From assembly GCA_022641835.1 (NCBI GenBank), contig CP048725.1:248001-312000 (forward strand): a DNA stretch of 64,000 nucleotides, in the 5' to 3' direction. Numbering within the stretch: the first letter of the stretch is position 1; each line of letters starts with the position of its first letter. The stretch is from Petasospora fabianii (Eukaryota; Ascomycota; Saccharomycetes; Phaffomycetales; Wickerhamomycetaceae). The position numbers were made by a program, and so were the translations under genes. Under the pieces are notes generated by a model. The model did no database searches, was not told where the DNA came from, and saw only the letters and a program-made list of their open reading frames with translations. This document shows, one piece after another, positions 21,628-31,118 of the stretch.

Positions 21628-21635
21628 TCACGTGA
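21628..21635. promoter_or_regulatory. Cbf1-type E-box TCACGTGA
   Basis: A perfect 8-bp palindromic E-box 268 bp upstream of the RPL42 start codon and 326 bp upstream of CHS7. The site is seen; binding is inferred. Confidence 0.55.
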
Positions 21636-21961
21636 ACAAATGTGATGCAGCCCTATATGCTATTCCTAATTGCGGAATTTCGCGGTCTGTTTACGTTTCG
21701 ATTTGTAACTTGTCTAAAAAAGCAGGCATTTACAACGCGTATGCCAGCTTATTTCAGGACAACCGATCTTGCTCTCTCGTTGCTTCCATTCTGACCTTAT
21801 TCATTTTGAGAGCTGAAACACATCCCAAACCACTGACACACCTCTTCATCACCTGTTCACCTTCACTCGCTCTTTTCAGGTTGCCGTAAAGAGAATCGAC
21901 ATCGCTTGATCTCTGGCTTTCGCGTACCCTTGAACCTTCCCCTTTATTACTCACATATACC

Positions 21962-22873
21962 ATGGGCTTTGGTGACTTTTACACATTGTGCAATCAGACA
22001 GCACTTCCGCTATGTCAGGTTGTAACACCTTCCGCTGGTGCCATCCACGAGAATATGAAAAATGGTATCCTTCCCAAGTGCTACGCTAGATCGATCGAGT
22101 TGGCCAATACAATCATCTTCCAGATCGGTAATGCATTCGTGAATATCGGTGCCCTTATTGTCTTGTCCATTATCATTTACAACATCAGATCGAAGTATAC
22201 AGCAATCGGGCGTCTGGAAATGTTGTTCTTTTATCACATCAACGTTGCATTAGTGATCATTACATTAGTCGTTGACTGTGGTGTTAGTCCACCAGGATCA
22301 TCATCATATCCTTACTTCGTGGCTGCACAACTTGGATTAGCCTCAGCATCATGCTGGTCATTGATGGTGTCAGGGTTCCTTGGATTTAGATTCTGGGAAG
22401 ATGGTACAGCCAAGTCGATGGGTTTCATTCGTTTATCTTCATTGATTGCGTTCCTCTTGACTTTTATTATCGGTCTTCTCACATTCCACAATTGGATTGC
22501 ATCAGGGTCAATGAACCCGGGACACACTACTGGTCTGTTTGTTGTTGCATACGTTTTGAACGCGTTGTTCCTCGTTGTGTACATCATTGCACAGATCATT
22601 TTGGCTCTTTGGGTCATCAAGAATTATTGGGTCATTGGTGTTATTGCACTTGCAGTGATATCATTTGTCGTGGGACAGGTTTTCACTTATGCATTATCGA
22701 GATCGATTTGTGAAGGTGTGAATCACTATCTCGATGGCTTGTTCTTTGGAAGTCTGTGTAACTTGTTCTCTCTCATGATGTTGTACAAGTTTTGGGATAT
22801 GACCACTGATGATGACTTAGAGTTTAGTATCAGTATTAATAAGGATGGTGAGATTACCTATGCCGAGAGATGA
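21962..22873 (+). CDS. CHS7: chitin synthase export chaperone
   Basis: ER membrane chaperone needed for exit of the chitin synthase Chs3 from the ER, hence for wall chitin. The 303 residues carry about seven membrane segments, and the match to S. cerevisiae Chs7 is close along the whole length: GFGDFYTLCNQTALPLC at the start, CYARSIELANTIIFQ, GVSPPGSSSYPYFVAAQLGL, TGLFVVAYVLNALF, HYLDGLFFGSLCNL, and a short acidic tail DDDLEFSISI. CTG at codon 192 falls on a conserved leucine (GLFVV), supporting standard decoding. The ATG at 21962 gives the family's usual N-terminus. Confidence 0.97.
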   Translation: MGFGDFYTLCNQTALPLCQVVTPSAGAIHENMKNGILPKCYARSIELANTIIFQIGNAFVNIGALIVLSIIIYNIRSKYTAIGRLEMLFFYHINVALVIITLVVDCGVSPPGSSSYPYFVAAQLGLASASCWSLMVSGFLGFRFWEDGTAKSMGFIRLSSLIAFLLTFIIGLLTFHNWIASGSMNPGHTTGLFVVAYVLNALFLVVYIIAQIILALWVIKNYWVIGVIALAVISFVVGQVFTYALSRSICEGVNHYLDGLFFGSLCNLFSLMMLYKFWDMTTDDDLEFSISINKDGEITYAER

Positions 22874-23054
22874 ACTGACAATGGTAATCAAAAATACCAA
22901 CAAAAAAGAAGAACGAATAAACTTGCATGATAGGAAATGAACGAAAACGATAACGTGCTTTACTGTAGAGCTTACGTTGTGACTAAATCATTGAATCGTG
23001 AGAATGGTCGTCATGTAAACAGTTCATATGTCTAAAAAATCGTTAAAAGTCGTT

Positions 23055-25043
23055 TCAGAGGATAAGTCTATCCAAAATTTCAGTTTCCAAGAGAATATTC
23101 AAACCTCTTGCTGTCGTATAAGTATCACCTCTCATACCCCACGCAATCTCCAGAGTATCAATCAATGTGTAAATGTATCTCGCCTGACAAACCTCTCCAT
23201 ATTGCATGCATCCTTGAATGATAAAATCACGGTGTTCATCCTTAATAGCAGTAAGTCCAAGGATGAACAAAGGCCAAGAACTTATACCCATAACCTGACC
23301 ACACCTTGTAATCTGTGTTAATTTGTGCAATGCAGCCTCCAGATCCCTTTGAATAACAACATCGGTTTCATCAAGTCTCAAATTGATAATCTTCCTCAAT
23401 AGGATCTTAACAGCCCTTAGCATGACTTCAGACATCAGTGCCGAATCTCTGTTTCGATTGAAGCTCTCTGGATTATTGACAACTTCAGCTGGGATCTGTG
23501 GGAGTTGATAACTCTGAACGACATCGTATAGTTTATGAGCCGCCATAAAAGTCATCTCATGATCCAAATGACGCATTAGATATGATGCCTTACAGGCAAG
23601 TTCAAATGCATCAAAACTGGCACCAAAGACCGGATGATTCATCCAAGCGATATCACAATTCATCAAGGGCCTCTTGATCCTCTTGCGTACCAGGGAAAAT
23701 ACTTCGAAGGGCGTGGGAAGGCCCATTACATCAACGTCATCGATTAGGAGTAGCATTCCGTATTGATAGATGAAAGCTTCAATCCAACCTCTTTCAAATC
23801 TGGAAGCGAGATCATCCTTGTATTCATTGCGTAATAGAGAGTTTTCAACTTCCATCTTGAGGTTCTCGTTACTGTAATCGGATGCCACGGTGTTGTCATC
23901 AAAATTACCACGTGGTGGTGATTCGGGGGAGTTATCATCCTTGGATGAAGTTGATGATGATGGAGATATGTTAGAGATACCAAGACTGGATATTGGTGAA
24001 GTGCTAGTCGATGTCGAGCTTTCGGTTTGAGCTATGCGTGCCTTGATGAGTTTCCATGAACCTTTCAAATTATCGATTCTTCTCTTGTCTCTAAATGTCC
24101 ACACTGTCTTAGATCCAACTGCCAGCAGTTGGAAAGCGGCACCTAACCACAAATGATCTTTTGTTTGAAGGTCATGAGTACGGATGTAACCAAACAACTC
24201 ATTAAATGCGAGATCGTACTTCTTCTCAGCTAATGGGATAAGATCTGGTTTTTCCCAGGCAATAAAAGAGCATCCACTTGCCTCAGTGACGCGCTCAATG
24301 ATTGGATTCATCTTGACAAATGGGGTCCACGTCGAGCTTGCATGTAGTAATGGATGAGTATATTGTGGAGCGAGAGCAGATATGAGACCCACGGCACATG
24401 CTGTTATGAATGTCTCTTTGCGACTAGTGCTTATTGGTATCCAGAGTGGTAATTGGTCTTCATAATTGTAATTGTCAATAGCCGATAGGGAGACTGGATC
24501 GTTTTCATTATCTATATTTGTGGTATCCTGTTGGTGTTGTTGAAATGGTGATTGATCCCAGTTGATAGAGGCAGTGTCGTTAAGAAGTAGACCCAGTTCA
24601 TCAAGAGGTTGAACGCGCCCAGCACTGTGTAGATCTAATGCTCTGTAGTCCGGGGTTTCTGGATCTTTCTTTATTGTTGTTGGAGTTGAGGGGAGTTCCA
24701 ATTCACATACTTCCAGTTTTGCCTCTTGGACCTTGGTTATTTCTTCCAAGGTAGTTGCCTTTGGTAAGATCTTTTTGATGGCATGCATAGCCTCTCTTTT
24801 CCTCCTTACAAGAATCGGGTCCTGTGGTGGAATCTTATAATCCTTGGGCATAGACTTGGCGTGTGACGATGGCCAGACACAAGGTATGCATTTGGTTTGA
24901 CATGACTTACACGATGGTCGTTCTTCGCTGCACTTCTTCTTGAGCTTTCTGCAGTTGAAGCACCCTGATCGGGACCGTTGTGGCTGTTGACTCTTGGGCA
25001 CCTTTGAGCGGAAGTTGAGCACAAGCTCATAAGGATGAGGCAT
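23055..25043 (-). CDS. Zn2Cys6 transcription factor
   Basis: A 662-residue protein with a binuclear zinc cluster near the N-terminus. The six zinc cysteines are at 28, 31, 38, 45, 48 and 55 (C-x2-C-x6-C-x6-C-x2-C-x6-C) inside a basic RSGCFNCRKLKKKC context; Cys52 is an extra cysteine inside the last spacing. The middle is acidic and Ser-rich, and the C-terminal half is helical, as in the fungal regulatory domain. It should bind DNA in the nucleus, but I cannot assign a target or an orthologue. The first ATG is at 25043. It is divergent from the spliced gene at 25642. Confidence 0.88.
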   Translation of the reverse strand: MPHPYELVLNFRSKVPKSQQPQRSRSGCFNCRKLKKKCSEERPSCKSCQTKCIPCVWPSSHAKSMPKDYKIPPQDPILVRRKREAMHAIKKILPKATTLEEITKVQEAKLEVCELELPSTPTTIKKDPETPDYRALDLHSAGRVQPLDELGLLLNDTASINWDQSPFQQHQQDTTNIDNENDPVSLSAIDNYNYEDQLPLWIPISTSRKETFITACAVGLISALAPQYTHPLLHASSTWTPFVKMNPIIERVTEASGCSFIAWEKPDLIPLAEKKYDLAFNELFGYIRTHDLQTKDHLWLGAAFQLLAVGSKTVWTFRDKRRIDNLKGSWKLIKARIAQTESSTSTSTSPISSLGISNISPSSSTSSKDDNSPESPPRGNFDDNTVASDYSNENLKMEVENSLLRNEYKDDLASRFERGWIEAFIYQYGMLLLIDDVDVMGLPTPFEVFSLVRKRIKRPLMNCDIAWMNHPVFGASFDAFELACKASYLMRHLDHEMTFMAAHKLYDVVQSYQLPQIPAEVVNNPESFNRNRDSALMSEVMLRAVKILLRKIINLRLDETDVVIQRDLEAALHKLTQITRCGQVMGISSWPLFILGLTAIKDEHRDFIIQGCMQYGEVCQARYIYTLIDTLEIAWGMRGDTYTTARGLNILLETEILDRLIL

Positions 25044-25641
25044 CGTATGCGAAACGAACCAGTTATTGAATGGACCAGTTCAGTTTAGATTCAGCTAACA
25101 CACCGCGAAGGTGAGCTTTCTTTGTTTAAGATGATTTAAGCTTATTTTCACTTGACGGGTGTGCTTTTTTATCGGTAACGTTCCCCTCCCCCCAAGTGCG
25201 CGCGATAGGAAAGTGCACTTGTGTGTGTGTATTTGTTCTTTTTTGCGCCTCGCGGCATTATATGGGAACCTGTGGGGTTGTTATCAGTTGCTACCGTGAA
25301 AGGCGCCGTCTCTTCATCTATATATATAAAACAGATACATGCAAACGCTGATCAAAACCTTGTGGATCTTAGCAACATCTGACTAAGACTCAAATTAAGA
25401 TCCCAAACCGTCAGTAGGCTGTGTTATTCCAGCTCTGCCCCTCAAACTGTAATGGGCCTTAATTAAGCGAAGCGCATTTTGGCATTTTTCGCGACCAGCC
25501 GGGGGACGGGGCTCCTAACCAATTTTTTTTTGGCCCCCACGACAGAGAATTGCTTAGTGCGTTGATACCCTTATCTCTTTGCTCATCTGTGTTTGTCACT
25601 ATGTATCCTTAATCAGCAGTGACTATTACGCAATTGCATCC
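25044..25641. other. divergent promoter region
   Basis: About 600 bp between the Zn2Cys6 gene and the spliced gene at 25642. It contains a GT repeat near 25222, a short TA repeat near 25320, TTCGCGAC near 25487 and a T9 tract near 25523. No gene is seen. Confidence 0.5.
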
Positions 25642-27249
25642 ATGCCACCAAAGAGTATGTACATTGAATTTCTGGCTCTGTTTTGGATGATAGACTAACT
25701 AACCCGCGCGCGCACAGAACCATTTAAAGTACCTAGGTTCCCCAAGAAGCAACAACACCAACAGCCTTCAAAATCATCACAGCCGACAACACCAGCTGAA
25801 CATCTCGAACATGCCATCTCTCTTGAGGAGCAAGGTGATCGTTGGATCATCTCCGATCTTTCAAAGACGCTCCGCTTTTATCAACAGGCATACGATGCGT
25901 ATCAAATCGCCGCTACTAGTGTTGGTGAAGTTGACGCATGGTATAACTATTTGAGATTGTTGTATCATGTTCATGTCACGTATAAAGATGTGTCTCCCGT
26001 GGTTTTAACAAGTGTTGAAGGGTGTATTGTGCATCAGATGTCTTTGATGGATGTCAAGCGGGAGTATGAGCGGGTTATTAATGGGATGTTTAATGGATGG
26101 TTAAATTGGGAGTGTGGATTTAATGAGGCGTTGATCTGTTTAGAGATGTTGGAGGACGAGATTGTCCCGAGGGATAAATTGCTTAGTGTTGTCGAGGAGA
26201 GTGTTGTGCTGATTAAAAAAGTGTTGGATTTCCAGCTGAGTGAGTTGGATTCATTTATCAAGAGAATGGAGAATAATGATGATAATGAGAGCTCATATGA
26301 ACCAACTCAACAGGAGGAGGAGGAGGAGGAGGCGACGGAGACTGATGAGCAAGAGGAGTATCAGATGTTTGAACAAGTGACACCAGAATCTGTAATGGAG
26401 ACCATCACTACTGGATACAAGATTGTACAAGCTGCATTTGAGTATTGTGATGATCGTGAACAGATCAATGTCTTACTCCAGGGATTAACGTCGTTTATCC
26501 AGGATACTTTGAAGCCATCTGCCGATTTGATCATTTCCAAATTTGATCCCGAGTCACATCCAAATGATTCACTTCAACTTAACATCGATAAAGATGATAT
26601 TGTACAATTGAGACTAACAGAATGGTGCATCCAAGCACTTCTCATTTCTGATTTTACACAATTTTCAACACACTGGTCCCAATGTCCTGTGCCTATCAGT
26701 ACCGATCGTCATCTCGCGGAAGCTGATTCGCTTGAGAATTTCATGTCATTAGGGAAGCACAACTCTAAGGAGATTTGGAGTATTATCACTAGGATCAATC
26801 AATGTCTCAAGTCTGCACAGGAGTTGTTAAAGATTGAGTTGGATGAACAAAGGGCTAATAAGACAGCAGATGTGTCACCAAAAGTGTCAAAGATCGTTCA
26901 AGTGTTGATCAATAGAGCTGATAATGAACTCATCAGATCAGAATTAAAGGATTATGAACCATCGGTGAAGAATAGTCAAGTGTTGAGACAAAATAGTATC
27001 AATTTGTTGAAGAGTGGACTCAATACCAGTCAGTCAAATGTTGGATTACGTGAGACAGTTGGTGATAAGTTAAAAAGGGAGAAGCTACGCAGAGAATGTA
27101 TAGTGAGGCTTGTGTTACTAACGAAGGAGAGTGTCAATAAGGAGGACTTTGTCAGAAATCTTGGTGAGAGCTATTGGAAAAAAGAAGTTGAAGATCTTGG
27201 AACATTGGACGTATATAGATATGCTCTTAGCCAAGTGCAAGACTCATGA
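25642..27249 (+). CDS. unrecognised alpha-helical, TPR-like protein, one intron
   Basis: Exon 1 is 13 nt (25642-25654). The intron spans 25655-25717 (63 nt, donor GTATGT, branch GACTAACTAAC, acceptor CGCACAG). The joined frame gives 514 residues. The N-terminus is basic and Gln-rich (MPPKKPFKVPRFPKKQQ), followed by a helix pair containing EEQGDRWIISDLSKTLRFYQ and QAYDAYQIAATSVGEVDAWY, which looks like a TPR-type repeat. A run of Glu lies near residues 205-220. The rest is helical without motifs I recognise. Using the long frame from 25951 alone would lose the conserved-looking N-terminus. Function unknown. Confidence 0.85.
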
Positions 27250-28362
27250 TGTTAATAAAATGATTGCATATATTGGTTCACGTGGGGCCCATAAATATAT
27301 TTAGCAGCAGTGCATCTAGTTAGTGCATGTAGTCTATACATTTGTTTGGAAGGCTATTGTATAGTGTTAGACAGGCACGCGATCACGATCACACCGATCA
27401 CACGGACGACAGTAAAAGATCTACAGCGGAACAGGCCAGAACAGGACAAAACGGAACAGGACAGAACGGCACAGAACGGGACAAGACGGCAGGCACGATG
27501 GAAGATTAGTGTTATGATTATGGAAGTATTCCGAAGAATAGCGGCTGAAAGACCACTAGCGAAAATGCCTCAATGATCATTCTAGGCTCATTGTGATGAG
27601 GTGATGAGGTGAAAACCGCGGAGGGTGCTAGACGCATTGTGCCTGGGAACCGGGCCGAGCAGACCGAGACATCCCGTGACTACGGTAGTAGAACTCCGAG
27701 ACTTTGTTTTCCGCGGAAGCCAAGACGCCCCTATAATCCATGGACACTGTGGTCTAGAACCTTAATAGTTTGTGTATAGTGGAAATAAACAACTGTGAAC
27801 ATCGAAACGCCAAGCATAACCCGCAAATAACACCACCACAACCACAACTCATTAGTGATTGTGGCCCCCGCAGAACGTGCCCAGAACCATCGGAAGTGCG
27901 AGTATTTTTGATTGCCATGACGATGACGATTTTCAGATCGCGGCCGCGGCTCGGCCGGGTCACTAGGGAACCTGATCACCTCCTATCTCCACAAGTCCAA
28001 GACAAAAATTATAGGCTGAAGGAACCGCTTCTCCCACTCTCCGTTAACTCTGTAACTATTGCCCCATACCGCCACTTCCCTCCACATCCAGCCGTCTAGT
28101 CATCCGTTCAGCCACTAGCTAGCTTTGGAAATATTTAGTGCCCGCAATCATTAAATCGTCCAATCCTACACAGTCTCCCGACTCCCCCAGATTGCCCCGG
28201 ATCTGAAACGGCAAGGAAGCAACAACCGCAAAGGAAGCAATAACAGCACACATAATCACAGACTGGTTTTCTTCTTCTGTTTGACGGTTTTCTCATTCCT
28301 CCATATTCCTCTCTGTCTCTATATACTTCCAAGATTATAGAGATATACATCAAACGCAAACC
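27250..28362. other. intergenic, upstream of the PH-domain gene
   Basis: About 1.1 kb between two plus-strand genes. It holds a degenerate tandem repeat (27427-27496), a doubled TGATGAGG at 27595-27609, and two copies of CCGCGG near 27618 and 27712. No supported frame and no RNA gene that I can recognise. Confidence 0.45.
27427..27496. repeat. degenerate short tandem repeat, unit about 10-14 bp
   Basis: A run of related units such as GGAACAGGCCA, GAACAGGACA and GAACGGCACA, purine-rich on the plus strand. Units vary in length and base, so it is an old or loosely maintained minisatellite. Confidence 0.6.
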
Positions 28363-30246
28363 ATGGCTGCCGTCACTACCCGCAGACGGAGCAACACGGC
28401 CTCCTCTTCAAACTCCACCTCGTCACCATCAATGAGCTCCTCCTCACTCTCCCTCGTTGCTTCCGCAAGATCCGCAGAAACACAACAGACAACCGCTATG
28501 TCACTCTTCTCGGTGCCTTCTCCCCTTGAGACACCGTACACGTCGAACATTTCCTCGGTGCTGTTAACAAGTAACAAGAAGAACAACAACGACCCCACTT
28601 CCGCGGCTCCTGTCTTGGCTCAGCCGCCGTCTCCAACTTGTTCATCCAAGGCTAAGCGTACCATACAGGACGACTATGATACATCAGCAACTCTCGACTT
28701 TCTCGATTATCTACATCCTGGTCCAGAGCGCCCTCCACCATACTCACAAGTTAAATCATCTAGAAAGATCACATTCCCAGTCTATGAACGTCCCGAAGAT
28801 TCCGTTTTGCCAAACTATACACCAGCGGTGTATATGACAGCACTTGTTCTTCGTAAAGTGGAGTGGCTTTCCCCATATGAGGCATCACCAGTTAGAGGAT
28901 GGAAGAATGTCGTCATGGAGATCAACTCTACACAGTTGAATTTTTACTCCATTGACAGTGTTCCAGTTGTTGGGAAAGTTAAGAAATCCAAGACAAAGAA
29001 ACATTTTGATTTCACTCCACTCGAACATGACATCATTTTAGAATCTGTGAGACAAAATCCATCAAAGTTTCTAACACCAGCTACACTTGTCAAGTCATAT
29101 TCTCTCCAACATGCTAAAGTTGGTCTCCCCATCGACTATAAGAAGAGAAACTCTTGTCTTCGACTACGTTGCGAAACTGAACAGTTCCTCATACAGTTTT
29201 CTACATTAGAAGACTTGATTAAGTGGGCCAACTATCTCTCGATTGGTATAAATGTCTCGCTTGATTTAGAGGTTCGTGAGATGCCATCTGACCGTATTGT
29301 TCCAAGAAGAAGACGTAATAGAAGAAACAGACATAGGGCATTCTCTGATTCGGAACTGATCAGACGCGAGCTCGCTGAACCAAGACAACCAAGAAGGGCA
29401 AGCTTTGCAGGTGAACATTCTGGACTAAAGAGTAAGATTTCTTCACTCTTCGGTAGAAGAAAATCATCATCTGTCGATATTCAACAGTTGACTAAAGAGT
29501 TGCTAGAGAAGGCAAGCGCAACGACTCATGATACCACAGCTATCAATATCACCGTTCCACCATCATCATCAACAACAACATCATCTTCATTATTTACAGA
29601 GACACCAACGTTTTCATCAAGATCCCGTTCTGTCTCACTGTCGCAAAACTCATCGAGCTCATCACTTACCCCACCAACAACTCCAAACCATCACCGTCGT
29701 TCAGTATCTGCAATCACAACATCTCCACGTACACGTCAAGACTCTCTAATCTCGACAATCCGTGAAGTTGACGAAGAAATAAATGATAATGACCTCGACG
29801 ATGAAGAAGAAGAAGAGGAGGAGAGTGAAGACATTCCAGATAACGAGATCCACTCCATCCGTGAGCTGCATGACTCGGAGGATGATGAGGATGAGGACGA
29901 TGATGATGATGATGACGATGATGCCCTCCAAGAGATTCATGATGCATTTGAACATTTCACACTGTCTGGTACAGTATCGCGGCCATCCTCCAGCGATGAT
30001 AAATGGAGCCCAGAACCAAAGAAGTATTCAAGACGTAAATTCTTGAAAGATTCCCTCCGTTGTATTAAGTTGTTGTCTAATGATGATTCATGGGTGGGCA
30101 AGAAAGTTGTCAGATCCTCAAAAGCACCAAGATTCAAAACGGCAAACAGACTGCAAACCGTGAAACCTCCAAACAACAAATTTGTCGAAGAGTGCACGGT
30201 TGGTTTACAAGGCTTGGTTCCATCATCTGCTCTGATGTCGGCATGA
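28363..30246 (+). CDS. PH-domain protein of the YHR131C/YNL144C family
   Basis: A 627-residue protein. The N-terminal 140 residues are rich in Ser, Thr and Pro. A pleckstrin-homology domain lies at about 165-305, with VYMTALVLRKVEWLSPYEAS, GWKNVVMEINSTQLNFYSID, and a final helix TLEDLIKWANYLSIGINVS. This layout, preceded by PERPPPYS and LPNYTPAVY, is typical of the fungal YHR131C/YNL144C family, whose biochemical role is not known. Downstream are a basic patch (RRRRNRRNRHR) and a long acidic run ending in nine or so Asp residues near 520. It presumably binds membranes or partners through the PH domain. Confidence 0.85.
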   Translation: MAAVTTRRRSNTASSSNSTSSPSMSSSSLSLVASARSAETQQTTAMSLFSVPSPLETPYTSNISSVLLTSNKKNNNDPTSAAPVLAQPPSPTCSSKAKRTIQDDYDTSATLDFLDYLHPGPERPPPYSQVKSSRKITFPVYERPEDSVLPNYTPAVYMTALVLRKVEWLSPYEASPVRGWKNVVMEINSTQLNFYSIDSVPVVGKVKKSKTKKHFDFTPLEHDIILESVRQNPSKFLTPATLVKSYSLQHAKVGLPIDYKKRNSCLRLRCETEQFLIQFSTLEDLIKWANYLSIGINVSLDLEVREMPSDRIVPRRRRNRRNRHRAFSDSELIRRELAEPRQPRRASFAGEHSGLKSKISSLFGRRKSSSVDIQQLTKELLEKASATTHDTTAINITVPPSSSTTTSSSLFTETPTFSSRSRSVSLSQNSSSSSLTPPTTPNHHRRSVSAITTSPRTRQDSLISTIREVDEEINDNDLDDEEEEEEESEDIPDNEIHSIRELHDSEDDEDEDDDDDDDDDALQEIHDAFEHFTLSGTVSRPSSSDDKWSPEPKKYSRRKFLKDSLRCIKLLSNDDSWVGKKVVRSSKAPRFKTANRLQTVKPPNNKFVEECTVGLQGLVPSSALMSA

Positions 30247-31118
30247 ACCCATCGCACTCACCTTATGACATGTCATCCACTTCACCACATTCATCACCCT
30301 AGCTCGGTACGTGCAGGCGCTGCTAGCTTTTTTGCCTCAATTTCAATACTTTATATAATTGCTATGTATCATTATCCATATAATGCTCACTCTTTTACAC
30401 CCCATACCGTTGATCAACGTATATGTATGTACCCCAAGACAACGCATCTTACAGCCCTAATCACTGCAGACGTCTCGCGCCTAGTAACGTTCAACGCACA
30501 TTATATCTCGCAATCCCACACACCCAAACACCGCGGCTGGAGCCAACGCGATCGAGTCCTCAGCCCCAATGGCCAATTTTTTCACCAAAAAGTTTCCTTC
30601 CTCCCTCCTAATCACACACCCTCTTTTTTCCCTTTTCCTTAACATCAATTTTCTCGCCCGTATCCCCCTCCTTGGGCGTCTTAAGTGACTGTGATGCGTC
30701 TTTTTGAGATGCCACAGAGTACGAGTCCTTGGATTATGGCGAAGGGATTTGGAGCGTAGAGAGAATGAACGTTGCTGGGCGCCCGGTGTTGATGTCATTT
30801 CATGAGACATTGGGAATCAGTTGTTTCGACATTTCTTGTTTGATAAAGCACATGGGTGTGTGTGTTTGTGTCTGTGTGATGGGGATGAAGATGTGGTTGC
30901 CTTGGTGCAATGGCAATGGTCCTCCGGGTCCAACTCTAATGAATGTTGATGCAACATTATGCTTGTTATCACGTAGTTATCCCATAGCTTATACATGGAA
31001 TCTCGTTAGTGTTATTCTACCAAAATAATCTAACCCGTCATAAAGAACATTAAACCTGAATCATACAAACGTTGGGAATCGTACCTTTTCAATCATGTAC
31101 GTGTGTGCAAGTGTCCTC
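30247..31118. other. intergenic between convergent genes
   Basis: About 870 bp, unusually long for a convergent gap. Short frames on both strands lack family resemblance. A GT-rich run lies at 30855-30877. Nothing else is recognised. Confidence 0.45.

Larger units (their letters stand above)
21361..21961. promoter_or_regulatory. divergent promoter of RPL42 and CHS7
   Basis: About 600 bp. It contains two abutting 10-bp palindromes (21447-21465), TTCGCGAA (21543-21550), the E-box TCACGTGA (21628-21635) and ACGCGT (21735-21740). The E-box is a perfect Cbf1-type site; Cbf1 is a known ribosomal-protein gene regulator in several yeasts outside Saccharomyces. No Tbf1-type repeat was seen. Confidence 0.6.

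Noticed and set aside
27595-27720. Possible C/D snoRNA at the doubled TGATGAGG
   Set aside because: No D box at a suitable distance with a closing stem; left as plain intergenic sequence.
30481-30810. 109-codon minus-strand frame between the PH gene and NIK1
   Set aside because: Arg-rich composition with no family resemblance and a chance-like start.
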